DNA of 64,000 bases from Rossellomorea aquimaris (GCF_000935355.1 NZ_JXZC01000004.1:1-64000); one strand, 5' to 3'; shown: positions 1 to 10,821, numbered from the stretch's first letter. Notes: generated from the letters alone by a model not told the origin. Numbers and translations are program-made.

Positions 1-4
1 GTGA

Positions 5-40
5 AGAAAGAGTAGCTCTTAGGAGTTGCTCTTTTTTTGT
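5..40 (+). terminator. Rho-independent terminator of an upstream gene
   Basis: An 11-bp stem (8-18 with 23-33, two G-T wobbles, loop TTAG) is followed by a run of seven T residues. It must end a transcript that starts before the window. Confidence 0.75.
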
Positions 41-114
41 TGTGTGTGGATGTGGATATGTGGTTTGAAATTTCTCTCCACCTCTGTGTAAGAGTTAGGA
101 GGTGTTTGGAAAAA

Positions 115-240
115 GACGCATAAGTGAGTGTAACTGACGCATAAAATGAAAACTAGACGCAAAAAATGTCGGAGAAGACGCATAAATTTATAAAACGACG
201 CAATTCCTGTCCATTTAGACGCAATTATTTAAGTCAGCAC
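115..240. repeat. Degenerate ~20.6-bp periodic array, GACGCA type
   Basis: GACGCA occurs at 115, 136, 156, 177, 197 and 218, giving steps of 21, 20, 21, 20 and 21 bp; a seventh degenerate unit may sit near 235. The bases between are A/T-rich, often ATAAA followed by ATGAAAA or similar. There is no open reading frame across it. It resembles the array at 26299-26425. The rest of 1-536 shows no gene; only the promoter and ribosome site of the next gene are evident. Confidence 0.8.
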
Positions 241-536
241 AAAGAATCAACGAAATAAAGGGCATCATTGGAACCTAGAGGTACTAAATTTCCATAGACT
301 CTAGCTATATTTCATTCATTCTCAATTAAAACCTTAAAAAAAGCAATTCTACCATTTATCACATCCCTCTTTCACACCTTGCCAAAGTAATCCCTACATT
401 CGAAAACAAACTAAACATCTAAGGTGTCACACCATCACCCATCCCTCTCCATCACCTTACTCAACCAAGCACATCGCTTTTCTTTTGAATAACCTGCTTT
501 TATACTATAAATAAATTCTAAAGGGAGGTTTTTTAA

Positions 537-1187
537 ATGACAGCAACCAATATGCTAGAACAGTACAATGAATATATTTCTAAATTTAAGCAGAATGCAT
601 CACAGGAAGTACAGGATAAAATGGGAAAAGCAATCAACGAATTGGAGCGCTCTGATGATGGTAAAGGTCTTCGTGCAGGGGAGAAAGCACCGAACTTTAC
701 GTTACCGGATGCGACAGGCAAAGGAGTCACACTGGAAGATGTGCTAAAAAAAGGTCCGGTCATTCTTACGTTTTATCGTGGCGGATGGTGTCCATATTGC
801 AATATGGAGCTGCGTGCATACCAACAGCTAATGGAAGACATTAAATCAGCAGGTGCCCAGCTGATTGCGATCAGTCCACAAACACCTGATGCATCTCTTT
901 CTACAAAAGAGAAGAATGAATTGGATTATTTCGTGTTAAGCGATGAAGGAAATAAAGTGGCAGATGAATACAAGCTTGTTTATAAGCTTCCTCCTTACTT
1001 AGTAGAGATATATAAAGAGAAAGGTCTGGATCTGGAGAAAGCGAATGATAGTGATTCATGGACGCTTCCTGTTTCAGCGACGTATATTATTAATCAGGAC
1101 GGAACGATTGCTTATGAATATACCAAAGCAGATTACAAAGATCGTGTGGAACCTTCAGAAGTGGTTGAGAAGCTGAAATCTTTATAA
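537..1187 (+). CDS. Peroxiredoxin-like (AhpC/TSA family) protein
   Basis: A 216-residue thioredoxin-fold protein of the AhpC/TSA peroxiredoxin-like family, probably a cytosolic thiol peroxidase or reductase. A helical N-terminus of about 45 residues precedes the fold. The redox motif is W84-C85-P86-Y87-C88, preceded by the strand PVILTFYRGG typical of the family. The CPYC pair makes a two-cysteine thioredoxin-type mechanism more likely than a single peroxidatic Cys. Start: ATG at 537 with AAGGGAGG at 521-528 (8-nt spacing). It is monocistronic, with its own terminator just after the stop. The substrate cannot be told from sequence. Confidence 0.85.
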   Translation: MTATNMLEQYNEYISKFKQNASQEVQDKMGKAINELERSDDGKGLRAGEKAPNFTLPDATGKGVTLEDVLKKGPVILTFYRGGWCPYCNMELRAYQQLMEDIKSAGAQLIAISPQTPDASLSTKEKNELDYFVLSDEGNKVADEYKLVYKLPPYLVEIYKEKGLDLEKANDSDSWTLPVSATYIINQDGTIAYEYTKADYKDRVEPSEVVEKLKSL

Positions 1188-1198
1188 ATTGTACTATG

Positions 1199-1246
1199 AA
1201 AAAGGCTAAATGGTTGCGAGAAATGGCAACCATTTAGCCTTTTTGT
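1199..1246 (+). terminator. Rho-independent terminator after the peroxiredoxin gene
   Basis: A perfect 17-bp stem (1201-1217 with 1226-1242) with an 8-nt loop, followed by a T-rich tail. Confidence 0.92.
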
Positions 1247-1425
1247 GTTTTAAGATAGTGAAAATAGGAAAGATACAGAATAGGAAACCTGACTTTTTCT
1301 AGAAATTGTCACTGGTTCATCCACGTTTATTTTACTTGTAATGGTTCATATTCCGATTCTTTTCTAGTAAAATAGATACTTAATTTGAGCATACTACAAG
1401 TAGTAGTGGAGAAAGGAGCATCTCG

Positions 1426-1977
1426 GTGTTAGACAATAGCTTTGTGATGGTAGCGATTATTTTGATTATCAATGTTGTATATGTATCCTTTTTTACGATC
1501 AGAATGATTTTGACGTTGAAAGGTTATCGATATATTGCCGCTTTTGTAAGTACATTTGAAGTAGTGATTTATGTTGTGGGTCTTGGGCTGGTACTGGACA
1601 ATTTGAATGAGATTCAGAATCTGATTGCGTATGCGGTCGGTTATGGTCTCGGTGTGATTGTGGGAATGAAGATCGAGGAGAAGCTTGCCCTTGGTTATAT
1701 TACAGTCAATGTGATCACGAAAGAGTATGATAAGGCCCTTCCTAATGAACTCCGTGCAAGGGGTTACGGGGTGACGAACTGGGAAGCGAATGGATTGGAA
1801 GGGAACCGGATGGCTTTGCAGATCCTGACTCCTCGAAAGTATGAGATGAAGCTGTATGATACAATTAAGGAGCTTGATCCAAAAGCATTCATCATTGCCT
1901 ATGAGCCGAAAGCGATTCACGGTGGATTCTGGGTGAAGACAGTCCGAAATATACGTAAAGGAAAGTTAAAACAATGA
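1426..1977 (+). CDS. yebE: UPF0316 / DUF2179 membrane protein YebE
   Basis: A 183-residue protein with two or three N-terminal membrane segments (about residues 4-27, 35-55 and 62-80) and a soluble C-terminal DUF2179 domain. It matches the UPF0316 family, represented in B. subtilis by YebE, which also lies just before yebG and purE. Its function is unknown; DUF2179 is thought to be a small ligand-binding domain. Start: GTG at 1426 with GAAAGGAG at 1411-1418. The ATG of yebG overlaps its TGA stop (ATGA at 1974-1977), so the two are probably translationally coupled. Confidence 0.88.
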   Translation: MLDNSFVMVAIILIINVVYVSFFTIRMILTLKGYRYIAAFVSTFEVVIYVVGLGLVLDNLNEIQNLIAYAVGYGLGVIVGMKIEEKLALGYITVNVITKEYDKALPNELRARGYGVTNWEANGLEGNRMALQILTPRKYEMKLYDTIKELDPKAFIIAYEPKAIHGGFWVKTVRNIRKGKLKQ

Positions 1978-2174
1978 GTAAAAAGAAACTATTATTCGAA
2001 GTGCAGGAGAATGAGACGATTGCAGACTGCTTGGACCGTATGAAGGAAATGGGATATATGCCAGTAAGACGGATGGAAAAGCCTGTATTTGAAGAGCAGA
2101 AAGAAGGCAATAAATCGGAATATGTCCCTATTAGACAGACAATTGTCTTTGAAGGGAAGAAGGTTGAGGAGTAA
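1974..2174 (+). CDS. yebG: NETI-motif small protein YebG
   Basis: A 66-residue protein with the family's [16 protein letters not shown] segment, where NETI is the motif that names the family. It is soluble, charged and of unknown function. It overlaps the yebE stop by four bases and comes directly before the purE control region, as in B. subtilis. A second [12 protein letters not shown] stretch is also usual for the family. Confidence 0.88.
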   Translation: MSKKKLLFEVQENETIADCLDRMKEMGYMPVRRMEKPVFEEQKEGNKSEYVPIRQTIVFEGKKVEE

Positions 2175-2181
2175 ACGCTTC

Positions 2182-2224
2182 AAATCCGAACATTAATTTT
2201 CAGACTTTTATTATCGTTCGATTA
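2182..2224 (+). promoter_or_regulatory. PurR operator: two divergent PurBoxes
   Basis: AAATCCGAACATT at 2182-2194 matches the PurBox consensus AWWWCCGAACWWT. TTATCGTTCGATT at 2211-2223 is a second, weaker box in inverse orientation, with about 16 bp between them. This arrangement upstream of the -35 is that of PurR operators in Bacillus, where PurR represses the pur operon and is released by PRPP. Confidence 0.82.
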
Positions 2225-2228
2225 TTCG

Positions 2229-2257
2229 TTGACAGAGCCTCTATATCAGGTTATGAT
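2229..2257 (+). promoter_or_regulatory. Sigma-A promoter of the pur operon
   Basis: TTGACA at 2229-2234, a 17-bp spacer and TATGAT at 2252-2257. It lies between the PurBoxes and the riboswitch. Confidence 0.88.
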
Positions 2258-2277
2258 GGAGACAAATAAACCGAATA

Positions 2278-2348
2278 CCCTCATATAATAATGGGAATAA
2301 GGCCCATGAGTCTCTACCTGACTACCGTAAATGGTCGGACTATGAGGG
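2278..2348 (+). promoter_or_regulatory. Guanine-class purine riboswitch aptamer
   Basis: The P1 stem is CCCTCATA (2278-2285) with TATGAGGG (2341-2348). The conserved core elements TATAAT, TCTCTAC and GGACTAT are present, and P2 and P3 are TGGG..CCCA and CTGACTACC..GGTCGG type stems. The specificity base just before P1, position 2340, is C, which by known purine riboswitch rules means guanine or hypoxanthine rather than adenine. Confidence 0.92.
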
Positions 2349-2414
2349 AAAGTAGCTGTCTGGATACGAGCTCGTTTGTGGACCTTATCGGATGAAACGG
2401 GACCATTCTCTGTA

Positions 2415-2476
2415 AAATACCCAGATCAATTGCTTTCTCTCAATAAGTAGAGAACAATTGATCTGGGTATTTTTTG
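2415..2476 (+). terminator. Riboswitch-controlled terminator before purE
   Basis: A 17-bp stem (2416-2432 with 2455-2471) with an inner TTCTCT/AGAGAA stem is followed by T residues to 2475. As the expression platform of the preceding aptamer, it should form when guanine or hypoxanthine is bound. Confidence 0.9.
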
Positions 2477-2499
2477 TTAAGAGGGATTAAACTACGGGA

Positions 2500-2512
2500 G
2501 GTGCCTGTCACC
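2500..2512 (+). repeat. GGTGCCTGTCACC palindromic repeat inside the purE ribosome-binding region
   Basis: GGTGCCTGTCACC is an imperfect palindrome. Its first two bases are the end of the Shine-Dalgarno GGGAGG (2496-2501). It separates GGAGG from the purE ATG at 2516 by 14 nt, longer than the usual 5-9. It belongs with the GGTGCCAGGCACC type seen at 57965. Confidence 0.6.
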
Positions 2513-2515
2513 ATT

Positions 2516-2995
2516 ATGATATCAGTGATCATGGGAAGTACATCGGACTGGGAGACAATGAAGCATGCTTGTGAGGTTTTGGAAGAGTTAGAGATTCCGT
2601 TTGAGAAACGAGTTGTATCGGCTCACAGGACACCCGATTATATGTTTGAGTTTGCGGAAGGTGCAAGAGATCGCGGAGTGAAGGTCATTATTGCAGGTGC
2701 AGGCGGGGCTGCTCATCTGCCGGGAATGGTGGCTGCGAAGACCACATTGCCTGTGATTGGGGTACCGGTTCAGTCTAAGGCCTTGAATGGAATGGATTCA
2801 CTGTTGTCGATCGTGCAGATGCCGGGCGGCGTTCCGGTGGCGACTGTGGCGATCGGGAAGGCAGGAGCTACCAACGCAGGACTCCTTGCCGCACAGATTC
2901 TTTCGATAGAAAATACAGAGTTGGCTGCAACTTTGGAAAATAGAAGAGATGCACTACGGGAAAAAGTGATGGAAAGCAGTGATGACCTTGAATAA
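2516..2995 (+). CDS. purE: N5-carboxyaminoimidazole ribonucleotide mutase, PurE
   Basis: A 159-residue class I PurE that converts N5-CAIR to CAIR in purine synthesis. It carries GSTSDW (residues 7-12), SAHRTP (near 39-44) and [11 protein letters not shown], the nucleotide- and carboxylate-binding motifs of the family. The ATG at 2516 gives the standard MISVIMGS start. An in-frame TTG at 2474 would lengthen it into the terminator and the GGTGCCTGTCACC repeat, so it is rejected. The ribosome site is 14 nt away. First gene of the pur operon; it overlaps purK. Confidence 0.96.
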   Translation: MISVIMGSTSDWETMKHACEVLEELEIPFEKRVVSAHRTPDYMFEFAEGARDRGVKVIIAGAGGAAHLPGMVAAKTTLPVIGVPVQSKALNGMDSLLSIVQMPGGVPVATVAIGKAGATNAGLLAAQILSIENTELAATLENRRDALREKVMESSDDLE

Positions 2996-4142
2996 AAAAA
3001 CGATTTTACCAGGACAGATGATCGGGATCATCGGCGGAGGACAGCTTGGACGAATGATGGCCCTTGCTGCGAAACAAAATGGCTTTCGTGTGGCCGTTTT
3101 AGATCCGGCACCACAATCACCATGTGCCCAAGTGGCAGATCTTGTGATCACGGCCGGCTTTGACCAATATGATGCCCTTTATAGATTGGCAGAAGAGTGT
3201 GACGTGATCACATATGAATTTGAAAACATCGATTATGAAGCACTTAAATGGTTGTCGGAGCGTGCCTTTTTACCTCAAGGAGCAGAGCTCATCCGAATTA
3301 CACAGGATCGCATCATGGAAAAGGAAGCCCTTACACTTGCAGGGGTGAAAGTAGCTCCTTATGCTGTGATTAAACAACAACAGGATATCTATGATAATAT
3401 AGAAAAGCTTGGCTATCCAGTGGTTCTGAAAACATCAAGAGGTGGTTATGACGGGAAAGGACAGTATGTGATCCGTGAAGAGAGCGGGATAGAAGAAGCC
3501 GCTTCTTTATTGGAGAACGGTCCATGTGTGTTAGAGAAATGGATACCTTTTGAAAAAGAGTTATCCGTGATTGTGACACGAAATCCCGATGGACAGCAAA
3601 CCAACTTCCCGGTAGTGGAAAATATTCATGTGGATAATATCTTACATGAAACGATTGCGCCGGCAAGGGTGAGTGAAGAAGTAGCAGATAAAGCGATCGA
3701 GATGGCGAAGAGAATCAGTGAGACTCTTGATCTAGTAGGGACGCTTGCGATTGAAATGTTCCTGACGGAGGATGGAGACATCTATATCAATGAGCTGGCT
3801 CCAAGACCTCATAATTCCGGTCACTACTCAATCGAAGCATGCGACTTCTCACAATTCGCCCAACATATCAAAGCTGTTTGTAACTGGCCGCTTGTTCAAC
3901 CAACCTTATTAAAGGACGCTGTGATGGTTAACCTATTAGGAGAGCATATCGAGCCTATTATGAAGGCTGTTCCAAAACATCCAGACTGGTTCATTCATCT
4001 CTACGGCAAGGATGTACCAAAGCCGAAACGTAAGATGGGTCATGTCACTCTTTTAACAAATGATATTGAAGAGACGTTGATGAACATAAACGAAGCTGGA
4101 ATTTGGAAGGTGCAAGAAAAGATCGGAGGACGACTGGTATGA
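2982..4142 (+). CDS. purK: N5-carboxyaminoimidazole ribonucleotide synthase, PurK
   Basis: A 386-residue ATP-grasp ligase that makes N5-CAIR from AIR, bicarbonate and ATP and so feeds PurE. The N-terminal GGGQLG (residues 18-23) nucleotide fold, the ATP-grasp glycine loop [10 protein letters not shown] and the metal-binding [13 protein letters not shown] segment are all present. The ATG at 2982 overlaps the end of purE by 14 nt; a GTG three bases upstream is also possible. Its TGA overlaps the purB ATG. Confidence 0.95.
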   Translation: MTLNKKTILPGQMIGIIGGGQLGRMMALAAKQNGFRVAVLDPAPQSPCAQVADLVITAGFDQYDALYRLAEECDVITYEFENIDYEALKWLSERAFLPQGAELIRITQDRIMEKEALTLAGVKVAPYAVIKQQQDIYDNIEKLGYPVVLKTSRGGYDGKGQYVIREESGIEEAASLLENGPCVLEKWIPFEKELSVIVTRNPDGQQTNFPVVENIHVDNILHETIAPARVSEEVADKAIEMAKRISETLDLVGTLAIEMFLTEDGDIYINELAPRPHNSGHYSIEACDFSQFAQHIKAVCNWPLVQPTLLKDAVMVNLLGEHIEPIMKAVPKHPDWFIHLYGKDVPKPKRKMGHVTLLTNDIEETLMNINEAGIWKVQEKIGGRLV

Positions 4143-5437
4143 TAGAACGTTATACACGCCCTGAAATGGGAGCAATTTGGACAGAGGAAAATCGTTTTCA
4201 AGCATGGCTTGAAGTAGAAATTTTGGCTTGTGAAGCGTGGGCTGAAATCGGGGACATTCCGAAAGAGGATGTTGCGAAGATTCGTGAGAACGCCGGATTC
4301 AATGTAAATCGTATTAAGGAAATCGAAGAAGAAACGCGACACGATGTTGTAGCTTTCACCAGAGCGGTTTCTGAAACCCTCGGAGAAGAAAGAAAATGGG
4401 TTCATTACGGATTGACTTCTACTGACGTAGTGGATACGGCACTTTCTTATCAATTAAAGCAGGCTAACGAGATCATTCTAAAAGACTTAGAACGATTCGT
4501 GGAAATTCTAAAGAACAAAGCAATCGAGCACAAACATACGGTTATGATGGGGCGTACCCATGGTGTTCATGCTGAACCGACTACGTTCGGTTTAAAGCTT
4601 GCCCTTTGGTATGAAGAGATGAAGCGTAACGTAGAACGTTTCAAAGCAGCGGCAGATGGAGTGGAATTCGGTAAGATTTCCGGTGCCGTTGGAACGTATG
4701 CGAATATCGATCCATTCGTCGAGTCTTACGTATGTGAAAAGCTTGGCATTAAGCCGGCTCCGGTTTCTACACAAACATTACAACGTGACCGTCACGCTCA
4801 TTACATGGGAACACTTGCATTGATTGCGACGTCCATTGAAAAGTTTTCTGTTGAGGTCCGCGGCCTGCAGAAGAGTGAAACACGTGAGGTGGAAGAGTTC
4901 TTTGCGAAAGGTCAAAAAGGATCATCAGCCATGCCTCATAAACGCAACCCGATCGGTTCTGAGAACATGACGGGAATGGCGCGCGTGATCAGAGGATACA
5001 TGCTGACAGCTTATGAGAACGTGCCTCTATGGCATGAGCGTGATATCTCTCACTCATCAGCAGAGCGTGTAATCCTGCCCGATGCGACGATCGCTCTTAA
5101 TTACATGCTGAATCGTTTCGGAAATATCATCAAGAACTTAACGGTATTCCCGGAGAATATGCAGCGCAATATGGATCGTACACTTGGATTGATTTACTCT
5201 CAACGAGTTCTTCTGGCCCTTATCGATAAAGGGATGACGCGTGAAGAAGCGTATGATACGGTTCAGCCGAAAGCGATGGAGGCGTGGGAGAAGCAAGTGG
5301 CCTTCCGTTCTCTCATTGAAGAGGATGCAACCATCACATCCAAGCTAACACCTTCTGATATTGATGACTGCTTCGATTATAACTATCACTTAAAGCATGT
5401 GGATACAATTTTTGAACGTTGCGGCTTGGTGGAATAA
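4139..5437 (+). CDS. purB: Adenylosuccinate lyase, PurB
   Basis: A 432-residue fumarase/aspartase-superfamily lyase that removes fumarate from SAICAR and from adenylosuccinate. The signature [11 protein letters not shown] lies near residues 261-271 and holds the catalytic serine loop. [13 protein letters not shown] near 87 and [11 protein letters not shown] near 139 are the other active-site segments. The start is the ATG at 4139, which overlaps the purK stop and follows CGGAGG; a longer in-frame reading from 4103 lies inside purK and is not used. Confidence 0.96.
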   Translation: MIERYTRPEMGAIWTEENRFQAWLEVEILACEAWAEIGDIPKEDVAKIRENAGFNVNRIKEIEEETRHDVVAFTRAVSETLGEERKWVHYGLTSTDVVDTALSYQLKQANEIILKDLERFVEILKNKAIEHKHTVMMGRTHGVHAEPTTFGLKLALWYEEMKRNVERFKAAADGVEFGKISGAVGTYANIDPFVESYVCEKLGIKPAPVSTQTLQRDRHAHYMGTLALIATSIEKFSVEVRGLQKSETREVEEFFAKGQKGSSAMPHKRNPIGSENMTGMARVIRGYMLTAYENVPLWHERDISHSSAERVILPDATIALNYMLNRFGNIIKNLTVFPENMQRNMDRTLGLIYSQRVLLALIDKGMTREEAYDTVQPKAMEAWEKQVAFRSLIEEDATITSKLTPSDIDDCFDYNYHLKHVDTIFERCGLVE

Positions 5438-5454
5438 GTCCTTCTGATAATTGA

Positions 5455-5494
5455 ATAGGGCAGGGGTTTTAGCAGAATCCCTCCCTTTTTTTAT
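5455..5494 (+). terminator. Imperfect hairpin with T run between purB and purC
   Basis: AGGGCAGGGGTT and AATCCCTCCCT can pair with two bulges around a loop near 5469-5475, followed by seven T residues. It lies within the operon, so it would be a partial terminator or attenuator lowering expression of the distal genes. Confidence 0.5.
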
Positions 5495-5544
5495 GGAAAT
5501 ATAGACTGAAGATTGGCAATATTACGTTAATGGGGGGATTTCAC

Positions 5545-6270
5545 ATGGAAAAAGGGACACTTTTATATGAAGGCAAAGCGAAACAAATCTTTGCAACACA
5601 GGATGATGATGTTGTTTGGATTCAATATAAGAATTCTGCCACTGCTTTTAACGGGGAGAAGAAAGCAGACATCGACGGCAAAGGGGTTTTAAATAATAAG
5701 ATTTCGAGCTTGCTATTTTCAAAGCTTGCTGAAAAAGGAATACAGAGTCACTTTATTAAACAGTTATCGGACTATGAGCAGCTGGTCAAACGTGTGCGTA
5801 TCATCCCGCTTGAGGTCGTGGTTCGCAATGTGATTGCAGGAAGCCTTTCGAAGCGACTCGGTAAAGAAGAGGGCACGCCACTTCAAAAGCCGATCATCGA
5901 ATTTTATTATAAGGATGATGATCTTGGAGATCCACTCATCACGGATGATCACATTGATTTCCTGGAGATTGCTTCTCGGGAAGAACGCACTGAAATAAGG
6001 GAAATGGCTCTTGGAGTAAATGAGGTCCTTCAAGGGATTTTCAAGGAAGCGGGAGTCACGCTTGTCGATTTCAAATTAGAGTTTGGGAAAGATCGCAACG
6101 GTTCAATTTTACTAGGGGATGAAATTTCGCCTGACACATGCCGATTATGGGATGCAGAGACCAACCAAAAGCTGGATAAAGATGTTTTCAGAAGAGATTT
6201 AGGCAGTTTAACAGAAGTATATTCAATTATTTTAGAACGCTTAGGAGGAAACAAGCTATGTACAAAGTAA
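5545..6270 (+). CDS. purC: SAICAR synthetase, PurC
   Basis: A 241-residue phosphoribosylaminoimidazole-succinocarboxamide synthase that joins aspartate to CAIR using ATP. EGKAKQIF near the start and ISPDTCRLWD near residue 194 are characteristic. The ATG at 5545 is chosen for its GGGGGG ribosome site at 5532-5537; the upstream in-frame start at 5530 has none. The 3' end overlaps purS by 13 nt. Confidence 0.96.
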   Translation: MEKGTLLYEGKAKQIFATQDDDVVWIQYKNSATAFNGEKKADIDGKGVLNNKISSLLFSKLAEKGIQSHFIKQLSDYEQLVKRVRIIPLEVVVRNVIAGSLSKRLGKEEGTPLQKPIIEFYYKDDDLGDPLITDDHIDFLEIASREERTEIREMALGVNEVLQGIFKEAGVTLVDFKLEFGKDRNGSILLGDEISPDTCRLWDAETNQKLDKDVFRRDLGSLTEVYSIILERLGGNKLCTK

Positions 6271-6512
6271 AAGTTTATATCACATTAAGAGAAAGTGTAT
6301 TGGACCCTCAAGGAAGTGCTGTTAAACATGCTTTACATTCAATGGAATTCAAGGCTGTTGAAGATGTGCGCGTCGGGAAGTATATGGAGCTTACTCTTCC
6401 ATCAACTGTTGAAAACGTGGAGGCTGCGGTTGAAGAAATGTGTCATCGACTACTCGCAAACCCTGTCATCGAGGATTACAGATATGAGATTGAGGAGAGT
6501 GTGGCTCAATGA
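6258..6512 (+). CDS. purS: FGAM synthase subunit PurS
   Basis: An 84-residue small subunit of the three-part phosphoribosylformylglycinamidine synthase (PurS-PurQ-PurL). It begins [18 protein letters not shown], the conserved PurS start. AGGAGG at 6243-6248 gives a good ribosome site. Overlap with purC at the 5' end and with purQ at the 3' end indicates tight coupling. Confidence 0.95.
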   Translation: MYKVKVYITLRESVLDPQGSAVKHALHSMEFKAVEDVRVGKYMELTLPSTVENVEAAVEEMCHRLLANPVIEDYRYEIEESVAQ

Positions 6513-7195
6513 AGTTTGCAGTAATTGTATTCCCGGGTTCTAACTGTGACATCGATATGTACCATGCGATTAAAGACGAAATCGGCGAAGAAGTCGAATA
6601 CGTTTGGCACGATGCTGATAATCTGGAAAACTATGATGCTATTTTATTACCAGGCGGATTCTCTTACGGGGATTACCTGCGTTCAGGTGCGATCGCCCGC
6701 TTCTCAAACGTCATGAAAGAGGTCGTGAAAGCGGCAGAGCAAGGAAAGCCCGTTTTAGGTGTATGTAACGGATTTCAGATTTTACTAGAAACAGGCTTAC
6801 TTCCGGGAGCTATGCGCAGAAATGATAGCTTGAAGTTCATTTGTAAAACCGTTCCTTTAACGGTAGAGAACAATGAAACGATGTTTACGAATGGTTATGA
6901 AAAGAATGATGTAATCCAAATTCCGATAGCACATGGAGAAGGAAATTATTTCTGTGATGAGGATACAATGAGCACTCTTAAGGAAAACAACCAAATTGTA
7001 TTCACATATTGTGATGAAAATCCGAACGGCAGTGTGGAGAACATTGCGGGGATTACAAATGAGGCTGGAAATGTTCTCGGTATGATGCCTCACCCGGAAC
7101 GGGCCATGGACACTTTATTAGGTAGTGAAGACGGGAAGAAACTATTTCAATCGATTGTGAAACACTGGAGGGAAAAACATGTCGTTAATGCTTGA
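6509..7195 (+). CDS. purQ: FGAM synthase glutaminase subunit PurQ
   Basis: A 228-residue class I glutamine amidotransferase supplying ammonia to PurL. It shows FPGSNCD near residue 8, the oxyanion segment [11 protein letters not shown] near 50, the nucleophile motif GVCNGFQIL (Cys near residue 87) and the His-Glu pair in MPHPERAM. Starts at the ATG overlapping the purS TGA and itself overlaps purL by 17 nt. Confidence 0.96.
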   Translation: MKFAVIVFPGSNCDIDMYHAIKDEIGEEVEYVWHDADNLENYDAILLPGGFSYGDYLRSGAIARFSNVMKEVVKAAEQGKPVLGVCNGFQILLETGLLPGAMRRNDSLKFICKTVPLTVENNETMFTNGYEKNDVIQIPIAHGEGNYFCDEDTMSTLKENNQIVFTYCDENPNGSVENIAGITNEAGNVLGMMPHPERAMDTLLGSEDGKKLFQSIVKHWREKHVVNA

Positions 7196-9413
7196 ACCAA
7201 CTTCAACCCAAGTGAAAGAAGAACAGCTTTATCGTGAGATGGGTTTAACAGACGAAGAATTTTCAATGGTGGAAAACATTCTGGGAAGAACACCTAACTA
7301 CACAGAGACCGGCCTTTTCTCTGTTATGTGGTCAGAGCACTGCAGCTATAAAAATTCGAAGCCTGTACTGATGAAATTCCCAACGACAGGTGAACGAGTT
7401 CTTCAAGGACCTGGAGAAGGAGCTGGAATTGTTGATATTGGCGATGATCAAGCAGTGGTGTTCAAAATCGAGAGTCACAATCATCCGTCAGCCATCGAGC
7501 CTTTTCAAGGAGCGGCAACGGGTGTCGGAGGTATTATACGGGACGTATTCTCGATGGGCGCAAGACCTATCGCACTCCTCAACTCTTTACGCTTTGGAGA
7601 GTTGGATTCTCCTCGTGTTCAGTATCTATTTAAAGAAGTCGTAGCAGGTATCGCAGGATATGGTAACTGTATCGGGATCCCGACCGTCGGAGGGGAAGTT
7701 CAATTTGATGCTTCTTACGAAGGAAATCCCCTTGTAAACGCCATGTGTGTCGGGTTGATCGACCATAAGGATATTAAAAAAGGTCAGGCACACGGTGTCG
7801 GGAACACTGTGATGTACGTTGGGGCAAAAACAGGTCGTGACGGCATTCACGGAGCCACTTTCGCATCCGAGGAATTAAATGAAGGGTCAGAAGAGAAGCG
7901 CCCGGCGGTTCAAGTAGGAGATCCATTCATGGAAAAATTACTTCTTGAAGCATGTTTGGAACTGGTTCAGAATGATGCCCTTGTTGGGATACAAGATATG
8001 GGTGCGGCTGGTCTTACAAGTTCATCAGCAGAAATGGCAAGTAAAGCAGGATCCGGGATCGAAATGAATCTTGACCTTGTGCCGCAGCGTGAAAGAGGAA
8101 TGACGGCATATGAAATGATGCTTTCGGAATCCCAGGAGCGTATGTTGATCGTCGTTGAAAAAGGACGCGAGCAAGAAATCGTTGATCTTTTTTCAAAATA
8201 TGACTTAGAGGCAGTTTCGATCGGTAAAGTAACGGATGATAAGCGCCTTCGCCTTCTTCATAAAGGAGAAGTCGTGGCGGATGTGCCGGTTGATGCACTT
8301 GCTGAGGAAGCACCGGTTTATCATAAGCCATCTCAAGAAGCGGCTTACTACAAAGAGTTTCAAGCAATGGAAACAGTATCTCCAAAAGTAGACGATTATA
8401 AAGAAACCCTTAAGGCGCTCTTGCAGCAGCCGACGATTGCGAGTAAAGAATGGGTGTACGATCAATATGATCATCAAGTAAGAACAAGTACAGTTGTAAG
8501 TCCGGGTTCTGATGCAGCAGTCGTACGGGTACGCGGTACTAGAAAAGCCCTTGCCATGACAACGGATTGTAATTCCCGTTACCTTTACCTGGATCCGGAG
8601 GTCGGAGGAAAGATTGCGGTAGCGGAAGCGGCACGTAATATCGTTTGTTCAGGAGCGATTCCACTGGCGATCACGGACTGCTTAAACTTCGGAAATCCGG
8701 AGAAACCGGAAATCTTCTGGCAGATTGAAAAATCAGTTGACGGAATGAGTGAGGCGTGCCGTGAGCTATCGACTCCTGTCATCGGTGGAAATGTGTCCCT
8801 TTATAACGAATCAATGGGTACTGCCGTTTATCCAACTCCGGTAGTTGGAATGGTTGGATTGATCGAGGACGTCGATCATATTACAACGCAAAGCTTCAAG
8901 GAAGCGGGAGACTATATCTTTGTCATTGGTGAAACCCATGATGAGTTTGGCGGGAGTGAGCTTCAAAAGCTTACAGAAGGAAAAATCTTTGGCAAGGCTC
9001 CAAAGATCGATCTGAAAACAGAGCTTCGTCGTCAAATGCAGTTACTTGAAGCAATCCAAAAAGGGCTTGTAGCTTCAGCTCATGACATCGCTGAAGGAGG
9101 TTTCGCCGTCGCTCTTGCAGAATCCACGTTTGGAACAAATGGATTGGGAGCAAAAGTAGAGCTTTCGGGAGAAAACAATGTAGCGGACCTTTTCAGTGAA
9201 ACACAATCACGTTTCATCGTTTCAGTTAAACCTGAAAACAAAGACGAATTCGAGAAGCTTGTTCCGGATGCCAAGGCAGTAGGAAACGTAGCAGATCATG
9301 AATCAATTACGGTGTCATCAGGAAATGGAGAAATCATCTTACAAGCTTCAGTTGAGGAATTAGAGTCAGCTTGGAAAGGAGCCATCCCATGCCTGCTGAA
9401 ATCAAAGGCTTAA
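7179..9413 (+). CDS. purL: FGAM synthase large subunit PurL
   Basis: A 744-residue ATP-dependent synthetase of the small PurL type, which needs PurS and PurQ. It contains [12 protein letters not shown] near residue 46, the ATP-binding [21 protein letters not shown] segment near residues 97-117, and the second-half [10 protein letters not shown] motif. Length and N-terminus match the Bacillus enzyme. The Shine-Dalgarno GGAGGG lies within the end of purQ. The 3' end overlaps purF by 25 nt. Confidence 0.96.
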   Translation: MSLMLEPTSTQVKEEQLYREMGLTDEEFSMVENILGRTPNYTETGLFSVMWSEHCSYKNSKPVLMKFPTTGERVLQGPGEGAGIVDIGDDQAVVFKIESHNHPSAIEPFQGAATGVGGIIRDVFSMGARPIALLNSLRFGELDSPRVQYLFKEVVAGIAGYGNCIGIPTVGGEVQFDASYEGNPLVNAMCVGLIDHKDIKKGQAHGVGNTVMYVGAKTGRDGIHGATFASEELNEGSEEKRPAVQVGDPFMEKLLLEACLELVQNDALVGIQDMGAAGLTSSSAEMASKAGSGIEMNLDLVPQRERGMTAYEMMLSESQERMLIVVEKGREQEIVDLFSKYDLEAVSIGKVTDDKRLRLLHKGEVVADVPVDALAEEAPVYHKPSQEAAYYKEFQAMETVSPKVDDYKETLKALLQQPTIASKEWVYDQYDHQVRTSTVVSPGSDAAVVRVRGTRKALAMTTDCNSRYLYLDPEVGGKIAVAEAARNIVCSGAIPLAITDCLNFGNPEKPEIFWQIEKSVDGMSEACRELSTPVIGGNVSLYNESMGTAVYPTPVVGMVGLIEDVDHITTQSFKEAGDYIFVIGETHDEFGGSELQKLTEGKIFGKAPKIDLKTELRRQMQLLEAIQKGLVASAHDIAEGGFAVALAESTFGTNGLGAKVELSGENNVADLFSETQSRFIVSVKPENKDEFEKLVPDAKAVGNVADHESITVSSGNGEIILQASVEELESAWKGAIPCLLKSKA

Positions 9414-10810
9414 ACGAAGAATGTGGAGTGTTTGGCATTTGGGGACATCCTAATGCCGCACAAATTACGTATTATGGACTTCATAGCTTGCAACATAGAG
9501 GACAAGAAGGAACAGGGATTGTCGTTTCTGACGGTGATAAGTTACGCTGCCTAAAAGGGGAAGGTCTTGTAACGGAAGTGTTCCAGGAAGGCACGATCGA
9601 GAAGCTGGAAGGGGATTCGGCCATCGGGCACGTGCGCTATGCGACTGCTGGAGGTGGAGGCTACGAGAACGTTCAGCCTCTTCTCTTCAATTCGCAGAGC
9701 GGAAGCCTTGCTCTTGCCCATAACGGGAATCTGGTTAATGCGAACGCCTTGAAGCATCAGCTTGAAGGACAGGGGAGTATTTTTCAAACTAGCTCGGATA
9801 CAGAAGTACTGGCTCATTTGATTAAACGAAGCGGTTATTTCAACTTGAAGGATCGCGTGAAAAATGCGCTGACCATGTTGAAGGGCGCCTATGCATTTGT
9901 GGTGATGACGGAAACAGAAATGATGGTGGCCCTGGATCCGCACGGGCTACGCCCACTATCACTTGGTAAGCTTGGGGATGCTTACTGTGTTGCGTCTGAA
10001 ACATGTGCCTTCGATATCGTGGGGGCTGAATTTGTACGGGATATCGAGCCGGGGGAGCTTGTGATCATCAATGATGAGGGATTGACCTCAGAACGGTTCA
10101 GTTTTTCAGGTGGGAATGCGATGTGTACGATGGAATACGTATACTTCTCAAGACCAGACAGCAATATTCAAGGGATCAATGTCCATTCCGCGAGAAAAAG
10201 AATGGGAATGGAACTTGCGAAAGAAGCACCGATTGAAGCGGATGTTGTAACGGGTGTACCTGACTCCAGCATTTCAAGTGCGATCGGCTATGCAGAAGCA
10301 TCAGGAATTCCATACGAATTGGGTCTTATTAAGAACCGCTACGTTGGGCGCACGTTTATACAGCCTTCTCAATCTCTTCGTGAGCAAGGTGTGAAGATGA
10401 AGCTTTCACCAGTCAGAGGAGTGGTAGAAGGGAAACGCGTGGTAATGGTGGACGATTCGATCGTTCGCGGAACAACAAGCAGACGAATCGTCAGCATGTT
10501 GAAAGAAGCCGGAGCCAAGGAAGTTCATGTGTGCATCAGTTCGCCGCCGATCAAGAATCCTTGCTTCTACGGCATTGATACATCGACTCATGAAGAACTG
10601 ATCGCATCTTCCAATTCAGTGGAGGAAATGCGGCAGATCATCGGCGCCGACTCCCTGACCTTCTTGAGTACAGATGGTGTGTTAAAAGCCATCGACCGGA
10701 ATGATTCGTCAGAAAATCGCGGTCAATGCCTGGCTTGCTTTACAGGGAAGTATCCAACCGAAATCTACCCGGATACACTTCATCCACATGAAAAAGAGTT
10801 AGTGAAATAG
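9389..10810 (+). CDS. purF: Amidophosphoribosyltransferase, PurF
   Basis: A 473-residue enzyme that makes phosphoribosylamine from PRPP and glutamine, the committed step. With the ATG at 9389 the protein starts with an 11-residue propeptide followed by Cys12 ([11 protein letters not shown]), the N-terminal nucleophile exposed by processing in the Bacillus type. The PRPP-binding loop [16 protein letters not shown] is present. Cysteines in [20 protein letters not shown] and [11 protein letters not shown] fit the [4Fe-4S] cluster of this class. It overlaps the end of purL; the reading from 9371 is not used. Confidence 0.96.
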   Translation: MPAEIKGLNEECGVFGIWGHPNAAQITYYGLHSLQHRGQEGTGIVVSDGDKLRCLKGEGLVTEVFQEGTIEKLEGDSAIGHVRYATAGGGGYENVQPLLFNSQSGSLALAHNGNLVNANALKHQLEGQGSIFQTSSDTEVLAHLIKRSGYFNLKDRVKNALTMLKGAYAFVVMTETEMMVALDPHGLRPLSLGKLGDAYCVASETCAFDIVGAEFVRDIEPGELVIINDEGLTSERFSFSGGNAMCTMEYVYFSRPDSNIQGINVHSARKRMGMELAKEAPIEADVVTGVPDSSISSAIGYAEASGIPYELGLIKNRYVGRTFIQPSQSLREQGVKMKLSPVRGVVEGKRVVMVDDSIVRGTTSRRIVSMLKEAGAKEVHVCISSPPIKNPCFYGIDTSTHEELIASSNSVEEMRQIIGADSLTFLSTDGVLKAIDRNDSSENRGQCLACFTGKYPTEIYPDTLHPHEKELVK

Positions 10811-10821
10811 GGGGAATCATG

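Noticed and set aside
115-240. Possible CRISPR array
   Set aside because: The period is only 20-21 bp, the conserved part is about six bases, spacers are A/T-rich and related to each other, and no cas genes are present.
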